Source of the DNA: Liolophura sinensis
Lineage: Eukaryota > Mollusca > Polyplacophora > Chitonida > Chitonidae
Direction of reading: 5' to 3'
Length of the DNA: 64,000 bases
NCBI RefSeq assembly: GCF_032854445.1
Contig: NC_088305.1
Location: forward strand, 12,943,717 to 13,007,716
Part shown: positions 12,147 to 30,049 of the stretch, one piece after another
Numbering within the stretch: the stretch's first letter is position 1
How the letters are laid out: each line of letters opens with the position of its first letter
Program-made: the position numbers and the translations under genes
Notes under the pieces: model-generated
The model's database searches: none
Seen by the model: the letters and a program-made list of their open reading frames with translations, nothing else
What the model was told of the DNA's origin: nothing

Positions 12147-12371
12147 ATGATTGGGATTTTACAGCGTACTCAATAATTTTTCACTGTTCTCCAGCGGCCA
12201 GAATTGTGGTGGGAGCAAACCGGGATCTGCAAGAGGGAACCCACGACAATCTGCAGGTTGCTGCCAGATCTTTCCACATGCCACCGGAAAGTATGCCAGC
12301 ATGAGCTGGATTTGAACTCACAGCATCGGATTAGTGAAAGGCTTCTGCTAATCACTAGGCCAAGGAGGCTT
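12147..12371 (-). mobile_element. SINE family A, old diverged copy
   Basis: Recognisable by GATTGGGATTTTACAGCGTA, AACCCACGACAATCTGCAGG, CCAGCATGAGCTGGATTTGA and a degraded tRNA-like end. Confidence 0.8.
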
Positions 12372-12599
12372 CACAACAATGTTAGAATGTACATCAAAAA
12401 CATGGAAGCACATTGTACGCTAACAAATCAGTGGTTGTGGTTCATACATACAAACCTTGTAATCTCACACTCTATACCAACACCTTGTCAAAGAAAATTT
12501 AAATATCAAACAAATACTATTGAAAAGTATGCATTTCCTAGCGGGTGCATGCCATAAAAAAAATTTTAATATGTAAGTTGATAAATTATAAATAAAAGT

Positions 12600-12845
12600 C
12601 AGCGCCAAAATCTGCTGTGGACGACTCTATTTTCCCTAGGAACTAGTCCTGAAGTCTTCTGCGTTAGGAGGAGAACTGCCGTCGGAAACCGCCGAAGTGC
12701 AGTTTATACATTTCCGGTAGAGCTCTTCTTCCCGGAATGTAGCGAACAATTCAGTTCGTTTTTCACTTGATGATCGGGAAAACGGAATGTTGGACGTAGG
12801 TTCCAAGTTTACACGAACAAGCTGGCAGTTTTAAAGACTCTCATT
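12600..12845 (-). other. Unique GC-richer island with a possible minus-strand coding stretch
   Basis: On the minus strand, after CTGCCAG (acceptor-like), a stop-free frame of about 57 codons includes ELFATFREEELYRKC and SSPPNAEDFRTSS before a stop. CCAAT and TTTAAAA motifs lie just upstream on the same strand, so a promoter is an alternative reading. No partner exon was found. Confidence 0.25.
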
Positions 12846-13194
12846 GGCTGAGAGGCAACACACCCCCAGCATAAATTACGGGGTGTTAAAGAAGGAGGAC
12901 AGGATGGACTCAGCGATTTGTGCCAGCTTTGCTGTTTTCAGGCTTTACATGTATGGCGAGAAAAAATTGCAAAATTATGCAACAGGCACCACCAGATAGA
13001 AAAAAAATGTGCTCTTTTCAGCTAAGTGTTTTCTTCTCCTATAACAATTTTTCAGTCATAAGGTGTTTGCAGTCAATTACTGTGTCTTCTTGTAGCAGGG
13101 CGAGTCCATGCTGTTATTGTGCTGTCACCACCAAAGCACAAGCCAAAGTCTTGTTTCCTTGCTCTGACCTCTCAGTGCTGAGCTCCCTTGACTT

Positions 13195-13272
13195 CAATAT
13201 GACCAGACCCAGGTTTGATCCTGAGTCTCCCAACTCTGAGGCCAATGCTGTTACCATTAGGCCAACGAAACT
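13195..13272 (-). other. tRNA-like A/B-box segment, probably a SINE head
   Basis: The minus strand reads TTGGCCTAATGGTAACAGC and, at suitable distance, GGATCAAACCTGG. It lacks a convincing acceptor stem, so it is not called a tRNA gene. Confidence 0.4.
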
Positions 13273-13521
13273 GTCGTTATCACAAATGCCATTTAGGAGG
13301 TACGTGGGACCAAACTGGCATATTTAGTCTTACTCCAGACCAGATACACATAACTAATGTTTGTGTGTGAGTTACACATAATTACAAGAAATGTAACATT
13401 TCGTCCATTATTCCCCTTAGCTGGGCATTGTGAAAAATGACCCCATGACCCACCTACATACAAAGGGACACAAACCCAAAGATATTACAACCACTAATGT
13501 GATCACTATAAGCACAAGTCA

Positions 13522-13695
13522 AGCTCATGGTAGCTTCCTTTGTGGGTCGTATGTGAGAAGGTCTGTCAGAAACCTGCAGATGGTCATGAGTTTCCCCACG
13601 CTCTGCCCTTCCCCCATGATGCTGGCTGCTGTCGTATAAGTGAAATATTCTAGAGTATGGCGTAAAACTTTACCAATCAAATAAATAAATAAATA
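13522..13695 (+). mobile_element. SINE family A, 5'-truncated
   Basis: Contains GAGAAGGTCTGTCAGAAACC, TAAGTGAAATATTCTAGAGT and an AAAT tail. Confidence 0.85.
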
Positions 13696-14035
13696 CCATT
13701 ACAATGTCAATAAAATAAAATTTACATCAAATGATGAGCCATCAAACAAGAAAACCTTAAATAGAACAATCCTACTACAACATCAATAAAGCGCCGGACA
13801 AAATTCACATCAAACAAAATTATATTCCATGTGATGATATTACAAAGGAATGCTAATAAAGCACAGACCAAAGTTTACACCAAAAGATAAGCCCTTAAAA
13901 ACAACAGGGAATCTTAAAACATGGGAATCTCATTATGTAAAGCACTGATTGAACTTTATGTCAAAACAAGAAACTTTTAATCCATGTACTCACATTATCA
14001 TGCCAATAATGCCACATGTAAACAGGGCATGAAAC

Positions 14036-14037
<2 letters not shown>

Positions 14038-14071
<34 letters not shown>

Positions 14072-14321
14072 ATTGGTGTTTTACGCCGTACTCAAGAATA
14101 TTTCACTTATACGACGGCGGCCAGCATTATGGTGGGTGGAAACCGGGCAGAGCCCGGGGGAAACCCACGACCATCCGCAGGTTGCTGACAGACCTTCTCA
14201 CGTACGGCCGGAGAGGAAGCCAGCTTGAGCTGGACTTGAACTCACAGCGACCGCATTGGTGAGAGACTCCTGGGTCATTACGCTGCGCTAGCGCTTTAAC
14301 CGACTGAGCCACGGAGGCCCC
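14038..14321 (-). mobile_element. SINE family A, full length with target-site duplication
   Basis: Full tRNA-like head, body and a pure poly-T (poly-A) tail, flanked by GGGCATGAAACGA at 14025-14037 and 14322-14334. The perfect duplication marks a recent insertion. Confidence 0.97.
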
Positions 14322-14655
14322 GGGCATGAAACGAGAAATACTGTGTAAAACACCAGTCAAATAAATAAATCAATCAAGAAACCTTTAACCGATGTAACCA
14401 TATTACCATGCCATTAAAGCTATAGCTACATGTAAACAGGGCACCAAACGAGAAGCCATTCAATTAAAACTGAAACCTGGCTTAATACAACTTATGCTGT
14501 AATAATGTCAAAAAGGCATGGAGTCACTGTATATTAAATGAGTAATCATTATAAAAGAACTGAGTAGTGTGTAACATACTGCAGAAGAAAATGTTTACAT
14601 TCCACTGGACCTTATATTTAACTACATTGCTCAACAATATTTTTGTATTATGAAC

Positions 14656-14933
14656 GGTGGGGGCCTCCGAGGCTCAGTTGGTTAGCACGCTAGAGCAGCG
14701 TAATGACCTAGGAGTCTCTCACCAATGTGGTCGCTGTGAGTTCACGTCCAGCTCATGCTGGCTTCCTCTCCGGCTGTACGTGGGAAGGTCTGACAGCAAC
14801 CTGTGGATGGTCGTGGGTTTCCCCCGGGCTCTGCCCGGTTTCCTCCCACCATAATGCTGGCAGCCATCGTATAAGTGAAATATTCTTGAGTACAGCGTAA
14901 AACACCGATCAAATAAATAAAATCAAATAAAAA
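14656..14933 (+). mobile_element. SINE family A, full length with target-site duplication
   Basis: Head GGCTCAGTTGGTTAGCACGC and B-box-like GAGTTCACGTCC, then body and AAAT tail. TATTATGAAC flanks it at 14646-14655 and 14934-14943. Confidence 0.97.
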
Positions 14934-15180
14934 TATTATGAACAAATTCTTGGAAGTCAGTTTGATTTGTTATTTCAGTGGTGTACGATATAGAAAAAAA
15001 AATGAAAATGTGGTCCCATTAGTCCACCTTACAACATCCTAAAACAAACGAAATTGGAATACCAAGTTCTAAAAATGATCAAACTAGCCAAGCTAGTGCT
15101 TCCTGAATTCCTCTGCATGTGCTCAGCACGCAGAGAGACGTAGAAATCACACAGCCTTTCCCACCAAAATGAAAAGACTG

Positions 15181-15186
15181 TTTAAT
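15181..15186 (-). other. Possible TMEM19 poly(A) signal (ATTAAA)
   Basis: The minus strand reads ATTAAA about 890 bases past the TMEM19 stop. If it is used, the 18-bp minisatellite at 15362-15905 lies inside the TMEM19 3'UTR. No better AATAAA was seen nearer the stop. Confidence 0.2.
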
Positions 15187-15361
15187 GCCATGTTCAAGAA
15201 TTTTTCAATATCGAGGTCAGATTTACAGTTAATTGCAACCTTTGCCACATGTGAGACTCACATATGCAAACCATGTTGGTGCAAAACTAGTGTGCTTCAA
15301 CAAGACTTTGCAAATGCTCATGCAATTGTCGACGACAGCTAGTCGTGGGAATGTGGTAAGT

Positions 15362-15905
15362 CCAGGGAACATGGGAATTCAAGGGAATATGGCAAGTCAA
15401 AAGGAACATGGGAATTAAGGCAATTCAAGGAAATATGGCAATTCAAGGGAACATGGGAATTCAAGGGAACACAGGAATTCAAGGGAACATGGGAATTCAA
15501 GGGAACATGGAAATTCAAGGGAATATGGCAATTCAAGGGAACATGGAAATTCAAGGGAACATGGGAATTCAAGGGAACATGGAAATTCAAGGGAGTATGG
15601 CAATTCAAGGGAACACAGGAATTCAAGGGAACATGGCAATTCAAGGGAACATGGGAATTCAAGGGAATTTGGCAATTCAAGGGAACATGGAAATTCAAGG
15701 GACTATGGCAATTCAAGGGAACATGGAAATTCAAGGGAATATGGCAAGTCAAGGGAACATGGCGATTCAAGGGAACAAGGGAATTCAAGGGAACATGGGA
15801 ATTCAAGGGAACATGGGAATTCATGGGAACATGGAAATTCAAGGGAACACAGGAATTCAAGGGAACACAGGAATTCAAGGGAACACAGGAATTCGAGGGA
15901 AGATA
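15362..15905 (+). repeat. 18-bp minisatellite, about 30 copies
   Basis: Unit AATTCAAGGGAACATGGG with variants at a few positions (ATGG, ACAGG, ATATGG). Because the unit is a multiple of three, it leaves long repetitive open frames on both strands (GIQGNM on plus), which I do not treat as genes. It lies 168 bases past the TMEM19 stop. Confidence 0.97.
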
Positions 15906-16072
15906 GTGAATTACCAGAAGTTCCCAAATCAAAAACAGATCTCTCTGCCAAGTCAGTCACTATAATAAAGCTTGGCAAAAGATCACATGACAATCATAGC
16001 CATCTACATACTTCCAATTGATGATCCTGCTCACCCTTCCACCCGCCTCTCACCCCCCAAGTTATCACACTG

Positions 16073-24379
<8,307 letters not shown>

Positions 24380-25107
24380 CAACAAAACCAAACAAAATCA
24401 CATAAGCCAAAGATATCTTAGCGTCAGGACATGAAACTTAAATAAGCGTAAAAAAAACTGTCAAGGTCTGATGTCATTTTGGAAGAGATATGTGCCATAG
24501 AGAAGCGGTAAACAACAGTTAGCATCTACCTCGTACCCTGCTTAGTTTGAATGCCATTATGCATGCAGAAAGGTACGAGATTTATTTTCTCTGCAACATA
24601 CAGAACTACTTTACAGAAAAATATAGATCACAACCTTTTTTCAGTTTAGGTGGTATTACTGAACTTTTAAGTGCTAGGTTCTCAAAGGTTATAATTCTGT
24701 ATTTAAAAAGTGTAGAGTTTATAACGTATGAAGTATTATTGAGTTGTAAACTTTAATTATGGCGGCAGCGATCCACGCGGTGAAACTGTACACACCCCAT
24801 CACATGCATGTCACATGAGGGATGCCGGCAGAATCTCATGTGACTCTCTGGTTTTCTCTCCCAGAAATTTAAGTGTGCGGAAGTGAAAATCGGAGAGGGA
24901 CGTACCAACTCGGGAATTGAAATCATTTTCAAGAAATCAAGCCATTCAAGGTAATATTTTAAAGCCCAGACAAGCTGTTCTTTGATTAATAAGACTGATG
25001 TCAATATGTTTTAAACATGCTGAATGAAAACTTTTGTCATAAGTTCCGACGTACCAGTCATTGCTCAAACTGTTGTTGTACTCATACTAGTACTGTAACA
25101 ACCTGTA
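24380..25107. other. Region upstream of the TMEM19 start
   Basis: No coding sequence. It should hold the TMEM19 5'UTR and promoter; no clear core motif was seen. Confidence 0.3.
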
Positions 25108-25189
25108 TGGTTTCCTCCCACCATATAATAGAGTGAACTATTCTTGAAGAGAGCTGAAAACGCCAATTAAATAAATAAATAAATAAATA
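25108..25189 (+). mobile_element. SINE family A, 3' fragment
   Basis: GGTTTCCTCCCACCATA, a degraded GAACTATTCTTGA and an AAAT tail. Confidence 0.7.
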
Positions 25190-25690
25190 CTACTATTAGT
25201 GAGATTTTGAGTTTGTCCTTTGGCTGTGGTATAAAAAAAATTCTTCAAAATTTACAGCATGCGTTGTTCATTCCTTGATTTGAAAACACGATAATGCAAA
25301 AACCGAATGGGAACTAATAGATTTGCATTCGACAGGTGGAATAAGCAAAAGCCTAACTCAATCTTGTGCAGTCTGTTGGCCTGCATTATGCTGTCAGAGT
25401 CGTGATTATCTTTTTACAATGCCAAAAGATAATCATAGTCCGTGAAGAAGGATATTTTCCTGTGATTTCATGAAAACAGTTTTAATTTATTTTGTATTAT
25501 TTCAAAATAATGTATTTAAGACAACGGGAAACCACGCCCCGGGGCCAAGTCCCATATATACAAGAATACAAGTTACATACGCGACACAGTCACCATTATA
25601 GGTTAGATTCATTTTAGCATGGGCGATGAACTTCCAGACAATCAGGCTACTATTAAAGAAAAGCTAAAATGTTAAGTAAGGTTCATCCTA

Positions 25691-26108
25691 CAGACAGCTG
25701 AAAACTATGCATAAAAATACTTCCATTTATTTTTTTCAGATTTTTTTTAAGAGTGTTGAAAGGCATTGAAATATTTGAATAGTAAGGTGGACATTATGAG
25801 CCTAACAGATGGTGTCAAGGAACTCTGATGTCACATCACATTTTTTGCTGATGTTCACCAGAAGGAAGGAATTTTTGGGAATCTTTTATCAGTAATCTTT
25901 TACCAATGGGTAAAAAACGTTATTCCAACAGTCAGAGTCGTGGTTAGAGTTGGAAAGCTTCCTGTTCTGTCAGAGTTCCTAAACACGGATAGTATGGTCC
26001 ATAAAGCCCATCTTAGAATTGAAATGTTTGAATGCCTTTAACTCTCTTCACAAAAATCTAAAAGAATAAATGAAGATATATTTATGCATAGGTTTTAAGT
26101 GGCCTGTT
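25691..26108. mobile_element. Foldback element, 418-bp imperfect palindrome
   Basis: Arms of roughly 145 bases (25691-25835 and 25965-26108) are inverted copies: AAAACTATGCATAAAAATAC against TTTATGCATAGGTTTTAAGT, and AAGGAACTCTGATG against GTCAGAGTTCCTAA. No coding content. Confidence 0.8.
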
Positions 26109-26364
26109 TAGTGATGCCTATTTTGATTTGTAGAAGTCTTTTCCTTTAAAGAAATAAAGGTGAGGCTGCATGTTTGTGTAGATCTGTACTTTCTCAGGAG
26201 ACACAAGATGAGTGCCTGACTGAGGTGCACTACTCTGAGTAAATATAAGGTTTCATAGCTCTACCAGAGTGTACCATAGGTAGAGGTATTCAGAACTAAT
26301 TCCACTCAAATTATAATAAATGTACATCAAATTATAATAAATGTACATCTTTTTACTTCTTTGA

Positions 26365-26630
26365 GGGGCCTACGTGGCTCAGTCGGTTAGCGCGCTAGCG
26401 CAGCGTAATGATCTAGGAGTCTCTCACCAATGCGGTCGCTGTGAGTTCAAGCCCAGCTCATGCTGGCTTCCTCTCCGGCCGTACGTGGGAAGGTCTGTCA
26501 GCAACCTGCGGATGGTCGTGGATTTCTCTCGGTCTCTGCCCAGTTTCCACCCACCATAATGCTGGCCGCCGTCGTATAAGTGAAATATTCTTGAGTATGG
26601 CGTAAAACACCAATCAAATAAATAAATGAA
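26365..26630 (+). mobile_element. SINE family A, full length with target-site duplication
   Basis: Best reference copy: head GTGGCTCAGTCGGTTAGCGC (A box), GAGTTCAAGCCC (B box), body, AAAT tail. TTTTACTTCTTTGA lies at 26351-26364 and 26631-26644. Confidence 0.97.
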
Positions 26631-26945
26631 TTTTACTTCTTTGATGTAAAACTGGCATATCTCACTTTGAAGTAAGAAAAATCACACACATCAGGAAAAT
26701 TCAGAGCAATGCCATGTTATCAACTGTTGCAAATGGTGTGCGAGCTTTTTCTAGAACTAGATACCAAGTGCTTCTGTTTCTGATCTGACATCACATGACC
26801 ACTGTATGTTTTATAGAATAAATGAGTAATGTGACGTCATATGCGTGTGATCTTATGGTTCAAAACATAATTATAATAATATTCTAGCCGCCTTTAGGAA
26901 TTAAGTGCATTTAAATTCTAGATGAAAGTTCTATTCCTAAAGTTA

Positions 26946-27391
26946 ATATCAAGTTTACATATAGTGTATGTCAAGTTTACATACAGTGTGTGTCAAATTT
27001 ACTTATAGATTATATCAAGTTTACATATAGTTTATGTCAAGTTTACATATAGTTTATGTCAAGTTTACTGATAGATTACATCAAGTTTACATGTAGTTTA
27101 TGTCAAGTTTACATACAGTTATGTCAAGTTTACATATAGTTTATATCAAGTTTACATATAGTTTGTCAAGTTTACATATAGATTATATCAAGTTTACATG
27201 TAGTTTATGTCAAGTTTACATACAGTTATGTCAAGTTTACATACAGTTATGTCAAGTTTACATATAGTTTATATCAAGTTTACATATAGATTATATCAAG
27301 TTTACATATAGTTTATGTCAAGTTTACATATAGTTTATGTCAAGTTTACATATAGTTTATATCAAGTTTACCTATAGTTTATGTCAAGTTT
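26946..27391 (+). repeat. 22-bp tandem repeat, about 20 copies
   Basis: Unit TCAAGTTTACATATAGTTTA plus TG, with 19-22-base variants (ACAGTTATG, AGATTATA). Confidence 0.95.
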
Positions 27392-28097
27392 GACACTCCC
27401 AGGTTAAATACAACCTTTATTCACAAATTTCTTAAAGAGAACATGTAACAGATTGCACAGTTGTAGGGGTACTCAATTGCAAGAATAGGAGAACATACTT
27501 ACTGAACGACAGTAGCTCATTGTGTGAACAGTCATGTCCTACACGAGGAAAGTTAATACTGTAAGTTACTGGCCATAGGCCACTGGTTTTATACATGTAC
27601 ATGCAGTCTGGTTTTCTCCAACCACATAAAAAAGGTGCACATATAAAATAGACCCATCTCCTGAAAATGCATGTTGGTACCTTTAGGATGGCATTGAACA
27701 CAAATATATCGATCAGTCAATTTGTCAGTAGGTTTCATCTCATTATATTGTATGTACAGTGGAGCAATAGGTGAGTTTCAAGTTTGAACTCTTTTGATGC
27801 TATGTAAAGGTAAAATTGGACCTGTTAGAAATGTTTGTAAATTAATTTTCATTACTGAATTTAGCCTACAGTTTAGCATTTTCAAGTAAAAGGTTTTGTT
27901 TGATGTGTCACTTGAAAATGTAACACTAGAAAATGCTGTGTTTTTGGTGACATTTGATTACCGTCTTTACAGAAATAATCTTAGGTATTGGCATCAAAAG
28001 TTCCATTTTAATGCTTTTTTGGGGTTCTGAAAGTGAAAGTGTATTTTGGCATACAAAACTTGATATGAAATACAGTAATTTTCTTATACATGTATGA

Positions 28098-28228
28098 CCG
28101 GGCCCCGATAGCACAGTTGTTAGAGCATCCGCTTTGGGAGCAGTAGATCCAGGGTCAGTCGTATGACTGAAAAATTGTTAAGCACGACGTTAAACCCCAA
28201 GCACTCACTCACTCACTCATTCACTAAA
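28098..28228 (+). mobile_element. SINE family B (CACT tail), short copy
   Basis: tRNA-like head GATAGCACAGTTGTTAGAGC, short body, then TATGACTGAAAAATTGTTAA, GACGTTAAACCCCAAGCA and CACT repeats. Confidence 0.8.
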
Positions 28229-29764
28229 CATGTATGCTTTGGGGTTGTTAGTTCATTGATATTTTTGAGCTTAGACTGAAAGTGAGCTTTCAGTATGGGT
28301 AAAAAACAAGCATTGTCAGCATTTGAGCAGCACATAAAAATATATGCATAGTGGCAAGAGTTCATTATTTTAAGAACATATATTTTATAAGGTAATTACA
28401 AGTGCTTTCTCTTCAGTTCTTAAGGCATGTATGGGCGTGATACTGGGGACGAACCATGTTGAACGTGTGGATAGGGATGTGTATCAAGTACCTGCTGGCT
28501 CAAGGGTCAGGTACAGCTAAACTGCTGACTCGTTGATTTTCACCTACTTGTCTATGTCAACATTATCATATATACATTGATACGTAGACAAGATTGTTAA
28601 GAGTACAGGTAAATACAGGTGTGGTAATCAGTTGGCACACGGATCCAATGTACTTTTTTTATATATCCTTTAAATTTTCTCTCTCTGCCCCATAGGGTGC
28701 TGGGTGCCTTATAGACACTAAGGCACATCTTGGCCGAAACGTTTTTGCAAGCTACACAGGTGTCCATACATGTGGAATCAATGAACCTTGCCCTGCAGAC
28801 ATCTAGATCAAAGGGTGTGTTCTGGATCTTTGATTAGCTTGGCTATCTCTGATGGGGGCACTTACTGTATAGTATGTGAACTCATTGACACAACCAGGCA
28901 GAGTCACATACATGCTGATTATGGGATGGTTGGAGGTGTGGCCAGGTCATGTGATAGAATCACGTGATCACATGATCAAGTGAGAGACCATGTGGATGTC
29001 ACAGTGCAAAGTGCAGGCCATAAAGATATTAATCAAAGCACAGGGTGAACACTTGTAAAAATGTGGCGTGTGTGAACATGGCAAGGAGTTAGGAGAATCA
29101 GTTACTGCGTGACTGTTTTGAACCTGATCTTAGCCTAATTTGTGTTGAGAGGAAGTGTCTTACTGTCACCTGAGTGGGTGGGATTTGCAAGCACATGACT
29201 GACATCTGACATGGATGTATGTTATTACAGTGAAGCACAAGACTCATTGTCATATGTCACGTTTTTTTCATTCATTGCTAGCAAATATTGAGCCTTAAAT
29301 TGATTGAATGCAAATCCACACACAGGGCTTTAAAACAGGGCTTTCATTTTGGTAAATGAACCCACCATTTACCTTTTCCACATGACAGCAGAAACGTGAG
29401 ATTTGTTTGTGAGGTGTGAAACTACCTGTATGTGAAGTAGGACCTAGCCTGTAGAAGCAGGCCTTTATACAATTCATGAATATGTTATGCCACAACTATA
29501 CCAACTGTTTTCTACTCAATAGAAGGTAGAAAAAGACGACGTCCTACATGTATCATTGAAATTATTAAATATGCAAAAATTATGCACAGAGGCAAATTGT
29601 CTGGTTACTCACACAAATGAACACTGACATTCCTCAGATTGCAGGCTCTTTTCAAATTCTGACATTTTCTGAAATGTCCAAGCACTTCACAAAAATTGGT
29701 AATGGTCATTACTCACTGCCATGACTATTCTGTGGATCTTAAGTTTTCCTTTTCTCTTTTTTCA

Positions 29765-29862
29765 CCTCTGCACGGTTTCCACCCACCATTATGTTGGCCA
29801 CTGTCGTATAAGTGAAATATTCTTGAGCACAGTGTAAAACACCAATCAAATAAATAAAAAAT
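29765..29862 (+). mobile_element. SINE family A, 3' fragment
   Basis: GGTTTCCACCCACCATTATG, AAGTGAAATATTCTTGAGCA and CACCAATCAAATAAATAAA, about 190 bases before progranulin coding exon 1. Confidence 0.85.
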
Positions 29863-30049
29863 GTAGAGGTAGAATTATGAGATTGTAAAGTAGACATTGA
29901 TTTGATCAGGGGAGGAGACAATCATGTCTGGGAAATTTTAAAAGATATTTTAAAAGAAGTACTGTATTTTACATATGTGATGTTTGTTCTTAAGTTGACT
30001 GTAAATAACTGGTTTTTCGTCTTTATTTAAATGTTATTTTCACTTGCAG

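Larger units (their letters stand above)
27392..30049. other. Region upstream of progranulin coding exon 1
   Basis: Contains the family B SINE at 28.1 kb and the SINE fragment at 29.8 kb. A 5'UTR exon must lie here or further upstream, because exon 1 starts directly at an acceptor; I could not place it. Confidence 0.35.

Noticed and set aside
13195-13272. Functional tRNA gene
   Set aside because: A- and B-box-like motifs are present, but the acceptor stem does not pair and the surroundings look SINE-like.
15362-15905. CRISPR array
   Set aside because: Contiguous units without unique spacers in a eukaryotic setting; it is a minisatellite.
15339-15993. Long repetitive open frames on both strands (GIQGNM and NSHVPL types)
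   Set aside because: They are produced by an 18-bp minisatellite lacking stops; there is no start context, splice structure or non-repeat domain.
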